Positions 7,086 through 14,505 of a stretch of 35,553 nt of DNA are shown here, one piece after another; positions within the stretch are counted from its first letter, which is position 1, and each line of letters opens with the position of its first letter. The stretch covers positions 1 through 35,553 of the forward strand of contig NZ_BOLK01000019.1 of NCBI RefSeq assembly GCF_016861565.1, read 5' to 3'. The position numbers and the translations under genes were made by a program. The DNA is from Secundilactobacillus yichangensis. Its GTDB lineage: Bacteria; Bacillota; Bacilli; Lactobacillales; Lactobacillaceae. The notes under the pieces were generated by a model. That model was given only the letters and a program-made list of their open reading frames with translations. It was not told the DNA's origin and did not search any database.

Positions 7086-8474
7086 TTAATCTAACCGACC
7101 CTTACGGTGTCTGACTAAATAGAACAACGTTGCAATAATCAGAACCGCTGCGCCAACGATAACGGAAATTCGCGTGTCCGGGTTTACGAACATAAACCCA
7201 ACAATGACCATCAGCATCACGATCGCGAAATAATTGGAGAATGGATATAATGGCAATTTAAACGGATGATCCTTCATGACTATGGCATTATTCTTACGGA
7301 AACGCAGTTCAGCTAATAGGATAACGAACCACGGAATCATGCCAGGCAGCACGGATGAACTGAAGACCACCACAAACAAGTTGGAAGTTGATTTATTATA
7401 AGCGGAAAAGACGATATCAAGGATAAAGCCTAACAAGATTCCGCTTGAAATTCCCAGGATTGAAGCACTGGGAACGACCCGTTTTGACAAATGACCGAAG
7501 ACCTTCGGTGCATCACTTTCATGTGCCAGCTTAAACAGCATCCGACTTGACGAATAAATACCCGAGTTAGCACTGGACAATGCCGCTGTCAGCACCACGA
7601 AGTTGATCACGGAAGCTGCTGAGGTGATCCCCACTTTAGCAAAAGTCGAAACGAACGGTGACCCAATCGCGCTTAGATGGTTCCACGGATAAATGGTGAC
7701 GATCACAAAGATGGCACCCACATAGAAAATCAAGATTCGGAATAAAACCGATTTGACTGATTTAACGATAGCTTTTTGCGGATTAGCAACTTCCCCAGCC
7801 GTGATTCCCAGTAATTCAATCCCTTCGTAAGAACCAACGATAATCGACATTGAGAAGAAGAACCCTTTAACACCACCGGTAAAGAAGCCGCCGTGGATCC
7901 AAAGATTACTGAACCCAGTCGGATGGCCGCCGTTACCAAAGCCGAAAAAGATCACCATAAAACCAAGAATGATCATCAAGATAATCGTGATGACCTTAAT
8001 CATGGCAAACCAGAATTCCAGTGAACCATAAGCCTTCGCGCTAGCAAGGTTGGCAACGACCAAGAAGCCAATGATGATCACTCCAACCCAAAAGGTATTA
8101 ATATGCGGCCACCAGTACTGCAGATACTGAGTTGCAGCGACCACTTCAGACATCCCCACAACGATATATTCGAAAACGTTTGCCCACTTAGCTAAATACC
8201 CAGCTAAAGGATGGACGTATTCGGTAGCGTAATCCGCAAAGGAACCGGTCCCAGGATTGACGTAAATCATCTCACCAAGTGCCCGCATGACAATGTACAG
8301 AATCAAACCAACAAACATATACGACAACAATACGGAAGGCCCGGTCCACTTGATAGTTGAAGTAGAACCCATAAACAAGCCAACACCGATTGCGCCACCC
8401 AGGGAAATCATTTCCATTTGTCCCGCCGTCATTGAACGGCGTAACGCAGGTGACTCTTTTACTTTTCGCTTCAT
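7086..8474 (-). CDS. APC superfamily amino-acid permease (AAT family)
   Basis: A 462-residue, very hydrophobic protein with about 12 predicted membrane segments. The start of TM1, MISLGGAIGVGLFMGS, is the amino-acid binding signature of the AAT family of proton-driven amino-acid permeases (LysP, AroP, GabP relatives). The loop VNPGTGSFADYATEYVHP after TM2-3 and YEGIELLGITAGE in the middle are also typical. The substrate cannot be told. The ATG at 8474 (MKRKVKESPALRRSM) follows GGAGAGG; the longer frame to 8576 runs through a leader hairpin and is rejected. It may feed the aminotransferase encoded just downstream. Confidence 0.9.
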   Translation of the reverse strand: MKRKVKESPALRRSMTAGQMEMISLGGAIGVGLFMGSTSTIKWTGPSVLLSYMFVGLILYIVMRALGEMIYVNPGTGSFADYATEYVHPLAGYLAKWANVFEYIVVGMSEVVAATQYLQYWWPHINTFWVGVIIIGFLVVANLASAKAYGSLEFWFAMIKVITIILMIILGFMVIFFGFGNGGHPTGFSNLWIHGGFFTGGVKGFFFSMSIIVGSYEGIELLGITAGEVANPQKAIVKSVKSVLFRILIFYVGAIFVIVTIYPWNHLSAIGSPFVSTFAKVGITSAASVINFVVLTAALSSANSGIYSSSRMLFKLAHESDAPKVFGHLSKRVVPSASILGISSGILLGFILDIVFSAYNKSTSNLFVVVFSSSVLPGMIPWFVILLAELRFRKNNAIVMKDHPFKLPLYPFSNYFAIVMLMVIVGFMFVNPDTRISVIVGAAVLIIATLFYLVRHRKGRLD

Positions 8475-8516
8475 TAAATAAATGCCTCTCCAACTTAACA
8501 AAATTATTAACTCATC

Positions 8517-8560
8517 AAAATTGGGCGCGTTGCCGGTGAATACCGGAACACCACGCCCAA
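8517..8560 (-). promoter_or_regulatory. Leader hairpin ahead of the permease, possible attenuator
   Basis: On the minus strand the arms TTGGGCG (8560-8554) and CGCCCAA (8527-8521) enclose a second hairpin, CCGGT-attc-ACCGG (8546-8533). TTTT follows. It lies 43 bp before the permease start, in its leader, so it may be a weak terminator (attenuator) or a protein site. No riboswitch or T-box signature is seen. Confidence 0.45.
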
Positions 8561-8688
8561 AGTTAAATAGTGTCAATATGCTATCCGAGAATGAAACTCG
8601 AACGGGAAAATGAGAAAATACCGAAAAACGTCATTTACTGTTAATATATTAGCACCAACAGATGAGTAAAAGAAGTCAATTTGAGTAA

Positions 8689-9552
8689 TTATTCCCGATT
8701 TAAAAACAGCCGGCGATTATCCCGCACAAATTCCGCAAAGGTCGTTGCTGGTCGGTGCAAAACTGTTTCTACCGTGTGAGTGACCATTTTGGCGTTTCCG
8801 AGTTGAGTAATGAGGTAGAGCATCACCATCACATTAGCAAACTCCTTCTTAATCCCCCGCTGAATCATCGTCCGGCGGAATTTAAGCAGACTGGGTTTAC
8901 TGTACGTGATTTGGACGCCCAATTCCTTAGTCATAATCTCAGCAGCCTGCCTGTAAGTAATGGCTTCTGGACCAGTGATCTCTAGCGCTTGGCCAAGATA
9001 CTTTGGATCCTGCATGACCGCCACCGCAACCGCCGCAATGTCTCTGGTATCAATAAAGCTGGTCTTAGAACGACCTGCTGGCACGAATAAATCGCGATTT
9101 TGCTGAATATCCTGTAAATGGGTGCTGGTTAAATTCTGCATAAAGAAGCTTGGCCGAATAAAAGTATGCGGTAATGCCATCTCCGTAATCATCCGTTCAA
9201 TTTTATGATGTGGCACCATCGGATTTTTCTCTACGCCAATCAGTGACACAAAGACGACCTGGTCAATACCGTGGTGCTTCACCGCAGTCAAAAATGGTTT
9301 CATATCCTTTTCTGGCTTCGCCAGTTCCGGTGGCCGAACAAAGAAGACTTTATTAATTCCTTTTAATGCCGGTTCAAAGGTACTGTCATCTAAAAAATCA
9401 AAATGACAGGTCTCAACGCCTAGTTGCTGCATTTCCGCTGATTCCGCGTGGTAAATACCGGCAACTACTGTCACATCATCAGCTGCGGCTAACTGTTTAA
9501 CCACCGGCCAGCCAATATTGCCAGTACTGCCCAAAACCAGGATCTTATCCAA
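8689..9552 (-). CDS. NmrA-like NAD(P)-binding reductase
   Basis: A 287-residue atypical short-chain dehydrogenase. The Rossmann signature is GSTGNIGWPV at residues 8-17, the second strand ends in CHFDFLDD, and FIRPSFFMQN near 133-142 plus SFIDTRDIAAVA near 166-177 are typical for the NmrA / QorB-like group. Such proteins act as NAD(P)H sensors or quinone reductases. The start is TTG at 9552, which overlaps the end of the MarR gene by 8 bases, so the two are translated together. This pairing suggests that the reductase is the response gene of the MarR, for example to quinones or electrophiles (inference). Confidence 0.85.
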   Translation of the reverse strand: MDKILVLGSTGNIGWPVVKQLAAADDVTVVAGIYHAESAEMQQLGVETCHFDFLDDSTFEPALKGINKVFFVRPPELAKPEKDMKPFLTAVKHHGIDQVVFVSLIGVEKNPMVPHHKIERMITEMALPHTFIRPSFFMQNLTSTHLQDIQQNRDLFVPAGRSKTSFIDTRDIAAVAVAVMQDPKYLGQALEITGPEAITYRQAAEIMTKELGVQITYSKPSLLKFRRTMIQRGIKKEFANVMVMLYLITQLGNAKMVTHTVETVLHRPATTFAEFVRDNRRLFLNRE

Positions 9553-9964
9553 CGTGATGACCTTCTTCCAATTTAATCAATAGCCGCACTAGGGCTTCTT
9601 GTTCTTCCTGCTCCAGCGGGGCGGCAAAGTCCGACATCTGAACGTTAGCAATGCGCTCGCAGTGATCAAACATCTTCTGGCCCTTAGCCGTCAACGTTAA
9701 AGTTCGGGCTCGCCGGTCTTCAGCAGACGTTTGAATGGTCACCAGTTCTTTAGCTTCCAGACGCTTAACAACTCCTGAAATAGTGGCGCGATCCATCCCC
9801 ACTAAATCCGCGATTTGGGCAGAAGTCAGCGGTACCTTGGCCAGTTTCATTTGAACGATCACTGCCCATTGTGCACTGGTGACCCCTGCTTTTTTCAGCG
9901 CTCCATTTAACTGATAGCGCAGCTCTTTAGCAACATTCATTATCAGATAACCAAAATTATTCAT
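9545..9964 (-). CDS. MarR family transcriptional regulator
   Basis: A 139-residue winged-helix regulator. The recognition region LTSAQIADLVGMDRATISGV is followed by VKRLEAKELV and the wing TSAEDRRARTLTLTAKG, with the DRR usual for MarR proteins. There is no cysteine suitable for an OhrR-type thiol switch near the N terminus; the only Cys is near residue 114. ATG at 9964 follows AAGAAGGGATCACC. It is the first gene of a two-gene unit with the NmrA-like reductase and sits behind a promoter whose -10 box lies inside a perfect palindrome, so it very likely represses itself. Confidence 0.92.
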   Translation of the reverse strand: MNNFGYLIMNVAKELRYQLNGALKKAGVTSAQWAVIVQMKLAKVPLTSAQIADLVGMDRATISGVVKRLEAKELVTIQTSAEDRRARTLTLTAKGQKMFDHCERIANVQMSDFAAPLEQEEQEALVRLLIKLEEGHHVG

Positions 9965-9978
9965 GGTGATCCCTTCTT

Positions 9979-10024
9979 ATATAGTTAGTACACTAACTAT
10001 ATCGAATTAGCTGTTTAAAGTCAA
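9979..10024 (-). promoter_or_regulatory. MarR promoter and autorepressor operator
   Basis: On the minus strand TTGACT (10024-10019), a 17-bp spacer and TATAGT (10001-9996) form a strong promoter. A 24-bp palindrome covers the -10 and start: ATATAGTTAGT-N2-ACTAACTATAT at 10002-9979. Its position fits direct repression by the MarR encoded 15 bp downstream. Confidence 0.85.
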
Positions 10025-10027
10025 AAA

Positions 10028-10070
10028 GTCACCCCACCATCAGTCAAAGTGAGACTGATGGTGGGGTGAC
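10028..10070 (-). terminator. Terminator of the methionine transport operon
   Basis: Perfect 18-bp arms at 10028-10045 and 10053-10070 (GTCACCCCACCATCAGTC and complement), followed on the minus strand by TTTTT. It lies 31 bp after the metQ stop and directly abuts the -35 box of the MarR promoter. Confidence 0.92.
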
Positions 10071-10101
10071 CCCTTAAAAAATCACGTTAAATCGTTAACT
10101 A

Positions 10102-10947
10102 CTAAAACTTGATGTCCCAAGCCGATTGTTCAAGATCGCCGAAGCTCTTCTTGATTTGGTTCTTAACAGCCTTAGTTTGGTAAGCTTTAACAACTTCCTT
10201 GTAAGCTTTCTTGTTTGCGTTCTTCTTGGTAGTAACGATCACGTTAAAGTACTGCTTGTTTTCCTTAGTCAAAGGTTCCTTGTAAATAGAATCTTTGGTG
10301 TTAACGTGATCGGCCTTGGCAAAACCACCGTTAACAATAGCAGCATCAACATCATCAAGCTGACGGGCAGTTTGGTTAGCGTCGATTGGTGTAATCTTAA
10401 ACTTCTTAGGGTTCGAAGCAATGTCGCTTGGTGTTGGGTTCTTAACATTGTTCAACTTAATCAAACCAGCACTTTGAAGCAACTTCAGTGAACGACCTTG
10501 GTTGGCTGCATCATTATCAATAACGATCGTTGCACCCTTCTTCAAATCTTTAACATTAGTCACTTTACGTGAGTACAAGCGCAGTGGTGTCGTTATGGAA
10601 TAACCAATTGACGTTAATGTACTATCCTTGTGGGCTGCGTTCCAAACATCCAGATACTGCTTAGTCTGGAAGGCGTTAATATCAATTTCACCGTTTTGAA
10701 CCGACTTATTTGGCTGTACATAATCAGTAAAGTCCTTGTACTTGATCGTAATATTGTACTTATCCTTAGCTTGTTTAGCAGCCGCATTCCAAACTGCTTC
10801 ATCACTCTTAGAAGGTGCAACACGGCCGACAGTAACAGTTTGGGCCTTTTGCTTGCCGCCTAGGCTGCCGCCAAAGCTGAAATACCCAGCAATCACAATT
10901 ACCACAACAACAATAATACCAATGAGCCATTTAGTAGATTTCTTCAT
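10102..10947 (-). CDS. metQ: MetQ/NlpA-type methionine-binding protein of an ABC importer
   Basis: A 281-residue substrate-binding protein. From residue 37 it shows the MetQ pattern: VTVGRVAPSKSDEAVWNAA, DINAFQTKQYLDVWN, SITTPLRLYSRKVTNVKDL, VIDNDAANQGRSLKLLQSAGLI and AIVNGGFAKAD. It delivers methionine to MetNI. Unlike most Gram-positive MetQ proteins it has no lipobox and no cysteine at all; residues 1-28 are a basic end plus one long hydrophobic segment, so it is probably held by an uncleaved membrane anchor. It ends the T-box controlled operon metN-metI-M20-metQ and is followed by a strong terminator. ATG follows GAGGAGAAAATATT. Confidence 0.9.
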   Translation of the reverse strand: MKKSTKWLIGIIVVVVIVIAGYFSFGGSLGGKQKAQTVTVGRVAPSKSDEAVWNAAAKQAKDKYNITIKYKDFTDYVQPNKSVQNGEIDINAFQTKQYLDVWNAAHKDSTLTSIGYSITTPLRLYSRKVTNVKDLKKGATIVIDNDAANQGRSLKLLQSAGLIKLNNVKNPTPSDIASNPKKFKITPIDANQTARQLDDVDAAIVNGGFAKADHVNTKDSIYKEPLTKENKQYFNVIVTTKKNANKKAYKEVVKAYQTKAVKNQIKKSFGDLEQSAWDIKF

Positions 10948-10979
10948 AATATTTTCTCCTCTTCGTTACCCAAATTTTG

Positions 10980-12137
10980 TTACTTTTCAAAATAACCTTT
11001 AACCAGATCTTTATACGTTTTGATGGTATCCAGATAGCTGCTGATTGTCGTAAATTCATCCGTTTGGTGAACGACACTAGCATTATCCGGGCCTAAAACG
11101 ATGACGTCGATATTCGGATTCCCCTTAGTGAAGACGCTGGCATCTGTCGCACCCTTGTACGTCTTTAGTTGAATATCTTTGTCGCGATAATTCTTGTCCG
11201 CCGCTTGCTTAGCAACTTGAACCAGGTGTTTCTCCGGCGCCGTTTCAACCGGGTGCCAGCTGTGAATCACCTTAAAGGTCAGATCATAATCCGTAGTGGC
11301 ATTAATATCGTCCACTGTCTTTTGAATGGCATCAATAACGTGCTGATTATCAAATGCAAGAGTCGGCCGAATATTACCATATAACTCACCATACTCAGGA
11401 ATAATATTGACCTGATCACCGCCCTTGATCAACGTAATACTGTGAACTAACTTCCCCAGATATTCGTCAACCGGTGCGTCGTCAAAGATGTGCTTCTCAC
11501 GGTTGCTGTACTCGTTCAACCCATCCAAAGCATTGATTCCAAGTTCAGGAGTCGAACTATGGGTCGATTTCCCCTTGCTCTGAATTTCGTAGTTAAAGCT
11601 GCCGCAAGTCGCGTAAATGACGTTGCCATCAGTAGCTTCACCAACGACCATGGCGTTAACGTCTTTCGAAATTCCTTGATCATTCAACCGGTTAGCACCG
11701 GGAGTCCCAAATTCTTCGCCAGCAGTCACCACAAACCGTAGCGTACCAGGCACTTTGTACCCTTCTTTGACCAATTCAATAAACGTTCGTACTTGAGCAG
11801 CCAAACCGCTCTTCATATCTGCGGCACCGCGGCCATACAGCTTATCGCCAACGATTTCAGCGCCGAACGGATCATGGTGCCAAGCCTTTGCATCAGGAAC
11901 CGTAACAGTGTCCTGATGACCAGTTAAAACTAGAACATCATCGACTTTTTTCTCTCCAATTTCAGCAACTAAATTGGCTCTTTTATCACCAAATTCATCA
12001 ATTTTATACGAAATGCCATTTTCATCAAATAATTTACCGATGTACTTGGAGACTTCGACTTCATTACCATTTGGTGTTTGAATCTTAATAAAATCCTGTA
12101 ACAGCTTAATACGTTCGTTATCTTCTTCTGTACTCAA
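10980..12137 (-). CDS. M20 family metallopeptidase / deacylase (ArgE-DapE-ACY1 type)
   Basis: A 385-residue zinc enzyme. The M20 ligands are visible: His74-x-Asp76 in LTGHQDTV, Asp107 in GRGAADMKSG, the Glu pair 141-142 in TAGEEFG, Glu167 in VVGEATDG and the C-terminal His in SVVHQTDEF. It removes acyl or amino-acid groups from peptides or N-acyl amino acids. In lactobacilli an M20 gene is often part of the methionine importer operon, so release of methionine from a precursor such as an N-acyl-methionine is plausible (inference). The start is TTG at 12137 after GAAGAAGG; it lies 18 bp after metI. Confidence 0.88.
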   Translation of the reverse strand: MSTEEDNERIKLLQDFIKIQTPNGNEVEVSKYIGKLFDENGISYKIDEFGDKRANLVAEIGEKKVDDVLVLTGHQDTVTVPDAKAWHHDPFGAEIVGDKLYGRGAADMKSGLAAQVRTFIELVKEGYKVPGTLRFVVTAGEEFGTPGANRLNDQGISKDVNAMVVGEATDGNVIYATCGSFNYEIQSKGKSTHSSTPELGINALDGLNEYSNREKHIFDDAPVDEYLGKLVHSITLIKGGDQVNIIPEYGELYGNIRPTLAFDNQHVIDAIQKTVDDINATTDYDLTFKVIHSWHPVETAPEKHLVQVAKQAADKNYRDKDIQLKTYKGATDASVFTKGNPNIDVIVLGPDNASVVHQTDEFTTISSYLDTIKTYKDLVKGYFEK

Positions 12138-12155
12138 CTTATTACCTTCTTCTTA

Positions 12156-12854
12156 TTATCTGTGACTATGACTCGTTGCCTTTGCTAAAACATCACCGGT
12201 GAGCTGTACAAGTACAACTAGGATAAGAACTAGCAAAGTCGCAACCAACGTCACGTCGTTTGAAAATTGATTATACCCATAAGCAATCGCGGTGTTCCCT
12301 AATCCGCCAGCGCCAATCGCGCCGGCCATGGCGGTCAGTCCAATTAAACTGATAAGTGTTACCGTCGTGACCCGAATTAATTCGGAACTGGCTTCCCGCA
12401 AATAGACATCGAAAATCAAATCTGGAACGGTCGCGCCTAAGGACTGAGCCGCTTCAATCTTCCCCTTATCAACGCTGGAAATCGCCGCTTGAACCTGACG
12501 CGCGTAAAACGGAAATACGCACAATGACAAGGAAACTAAGGCGGCGGTGGGCCCGATTTGGGTGCCAACAATTGCTTGAGTGACGGGGGCGATAAACGCT
12601 AACAGGATAACGAATGGTACGGCACGAACAATAGAAACAATCTTATCGAAAATATTGAATAATACCCGGTTTTCTGCAATCCCATTTTTATCAAATATCA
12701 CCAGACCGACACCGAAAATTAGTCCAACCAAGCCGCCAAACAACGCCGCCCAAAAGGTCATGTACAGGGTTTGACCGATAGAAGTCAGCCAGCCGTTTTG
12801 ACCAAACCAGCCTAAGTGAACAACGTTAGGCATTAAATGTGCTAATCCTGACAT
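12156..12854 (-). CDS. metI: Methionine ABC importer permease MetI
   Basis: A 232-residue membrane protein with about five to six helices, the permease of the MetNIQ importer. The family segments are present: QTLYMTFWAALFGGLVGLIFG at the start, RAVPFVILLAFIAPVTQ, and the EAA loop region KIEAAQSLGATVPDLIFDV that docks on the ATPase, then LIGLTAMAGAIGAGGLGN near the end. Its ATG shares one base with the metN stop codon (TAATG), so it is translationally coupled to metN. Confidence 0.95.
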   Translation of the reverse strand: MSGLAHLMPNVVHLGWFGQNGWLTSIGQTLYMTFWAALFGGLVGLIFGVGLVIFDKNGIAENRVLFNIFDKIVSIVRAVPFVILLAFIAPVTQAIVGTQIGPTAALVSLSLCVFPFYARQVQAAISSVDKGKIEAAQSLGATVPDLIFDVYLREASSELIRVTTVTLISLIGLTAMAGAIGAGGLGNTAIAYGYNQFSNDVTLVATLLVLILVVLVQLTGDVLAKATSHSHR

Positions 12855-13936
12855 TATGCAATCACCTCCTTAGAACTGTATTCTTCAACTTCAACGCCGG
12901 CATCCTTGAGATAAGCAATCGCTTTTTCACGGTTTTCCTTGGCACCTTTCAACGTCACGAACAGCGTTCCAACCGGTGTCCCGCGGAGCTCATCAACGTT
13001 ACCAAAGATAATGCTGACTTCAACGTCGAAGTCCTTGTAGAGCGTTGCTGCAATTGGATCAACTACGTTCTTACCCGTGTAAGTTAAATGAGCCAGTTCC
13101 CATTCTTCATGGTTCAAACGTTGAATGGCATCTTCATCCAGAAGATGGATCGCCTTTTTAAGTTCCCCTTGAGTCCCAATTAATTCCTTAGTCAGCTCTT
13201 TTTGCGGGTGAGTAAAGACTTCGACCAAATCGCCGCGTTCGATAATTTCTCCGGAACTCATTACCGCAATCTTATCAGCAACCTGTTTAACGGCTTCCAT
13301 CTGGTGAGTAATTAATACAATTGTCAGCCCCAACTCCTGATTAAGTCGTTTTAACAGATCCAGAATCTGTTCGGTGCTCTTAGGATCCAAAGCAGATGTT
13401 GCTTCATCTGAAATCAAGATTTCCGGATCATTAGCCAGTGCCCGCGCAATGGCAACCCGCTGCTGCTGACCACCGGACAGCTGAGCCGGATAGAAATCTT
13501 TCCGATCTTCCAGCCCAACCAGCTTTAGTAATCTGAGTGCTTGTGCCGTAATTTCTTTTTCCTTTTTCTTGCTGTGCTTCAGTGCGAATTCAACGTTTCT
13601 GATCACCGTTTTTTCTTCCAGCAAATTAAAGTGCTGAAAAATCATCCCAATGTTCCGGCGTTTTTCACGCAGCTCCTTAGTGCCAATCTGCTTAGTCACG
13701 CCATCCTTTTTTTCAAACAGAACCTCGCCGTTAATTTCGACTTTGCCGCTAGTTGGCAGCTGAAGTAAGTTGATCACCCGGACTAACGTTGACTTACCAG
13801 CACCAGAGTACCCAACAACGCCGTAAATTTCGCCCTTTTCAACCTGTAACGACGCATCCTTAACCGCTTGAACCGTATTACCTGCTTGATCAAACGAAAC
13901 GTTGATATTTTCTAAGTTGATTAATTGCTTTGCCAT
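12854..13936 (-). CDS. metN: Methionine ABC importer ATPase MetN
   Basis: A 360-residue ATPase. Walker A is GYSGAGKST (42-50), the Q-loop is in IFQHFNLL (about 99-106), the signature is LSGGQQQ (153-159), Walker B is ILISDEATSALD (173-184) and the switch His is in LITHQME. After about residue 265 comes the C-terminal ACT-like NIL domain (VDPIAATLYKDFDVEVSIIF, TPVGTLFVTLKG) that binds methionine and inhibits the transporter when the cell is full. I use the ATG at 13936 because GAGGGATATCA lies directly before it; a start six codons earlier would include the ribosome site. It is the first gene behind the T-box leader. Confidence 0.95.
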   Translation of the reverse strand: MAKQLINLENINVSFDQAGNTVQAVKDASLQVEKGEIYGVVGYSGAGKSTLVRVINLLQLPTSGKVEINGEVLFEKKDGVTKQIGTKELREKRRNIGMIFQHFNLLEEKTVIRNVEFALKHSKKKEKEITAQALRLLKLVGLEDRKDFYPAQLSGGQQQRVAIARALANDPEILISDEATSALDPKSTEQILDLLKRLNQELGLTIVLITHQMEAVKQVADKIAVMSSGEIIERGDLVEVFTHPQKELTKELIGTQGELKKAIHLLDEDAIQRLNHEEWELAHLTYTGKNVVDPIAATLYKDFDVEVSIIFGNVDELRGTPVGTLFVTLKGAKENREKAIAYLKDAGVEVEEYSSKEVIA

Positions 13937-13983
13937 TGATATCCCTCGTTTCATTTTTGTCTTAACCGTCTTTTGTAGAAAAT

Positions 13984-14346
13984 AAAAAAGTTTCCGCCCC
14001 TAGTCATACGTATATGACTTAGGGACGAAAACTTCGTGTTACCACCCATGTTTATAAATCACTCACATGATTTACCTCAACAGCACAATAATGCTTGGAA
14101 CGTTAACGGGTCCTACCGAATGGAGAGCTTGCACTCTTCACCATCCTTCAGAAGTTCATCTTCACCACGTAAACAAGACTCTTTTTCATCAACCGAGTTT
14201 TCTGTGCATGTTTTTTAGGTTACTCTTCTTCTTATCGATTATTCATATATTAAAAACACATTAATTGCTTAGGCAGATAACAACCGTTTATCAGCACATA
14301 AAGCACTTCATGGCTAATCACGTTTTAATTTATCCGGTTACCTTAT
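13984..14346 (-). promoter_or_regulatory. Methionine T-box leader of the metNI-M20-metQ operon
   Basis: On the minus strand the T-box core GGGTGGTAACACG lies at about 14047-14035, followed by a long terminator stem, 14034-14012 pairing with about 14007-13987, and TTTTTT. Further upstream is a stem I with AGAAG (about 14233) pairing with CTTCT (about 14154-14150), an AGTA-type loop strand and, opposite, GAAGATGAA; the ATG at 14159-14157 is the likely specifier codon for methionine. CCGTTA (about 14107-14102) is also usual in these leaders. Uncharged tRNA-Met would favour the antiterminator and switch the importer on. The T-box class is clear; the exact specifier position is read by eye. Confidence 0.9.
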
Positions 14347-14352
14347 GAGAAC

Positions 14353-14381
14353 ATTCTAATCATGTATAATTTATTTGTCAA
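14353..14381 (-). promoter_or_regulatory. Promoter of the methionine T-box operon
   Basis: TTGACA (14381-14376), a 17-bp spacer and TAGAAT (14358-14353) on the minus strand, giving a start near 14346. It sits at the end of the peptidase remnant. Confidence 0.85.
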
Positions 14382-14388
14382 GCGGCCA

Positions 14389-14500
14389 TCAGTATTCATC
14401 ATGAAGGTTACTAAAGAACTGCTCCAGCAAATGGCTACAGTTCCGTAATCTTTGATCACAATATTTTCGTTTGGCGCATGTGACCCTGACTGCGCGTTGC
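14389..14500 (-). pseudogene. C-terminal remnant of an M20-type peptidase
   Basis: The minus strand reads GNAQSGSHAPNENIVIKDY, which is the usual C-terminal end of M20 dipeptidases, and then needs a frame change to read HLLEQFFSNLHDEY followed by TGA (14391-14389). Everything upstream of this is nrdJ, so only the last 35 or so codons survive. It is not the same sequence as the intact M20 enzyme of the met operon. It probably marks an old deletion joining nrdJ to the met promoter region. Confidence 0.65.
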
Positions 14501-14505
14501 CAACC

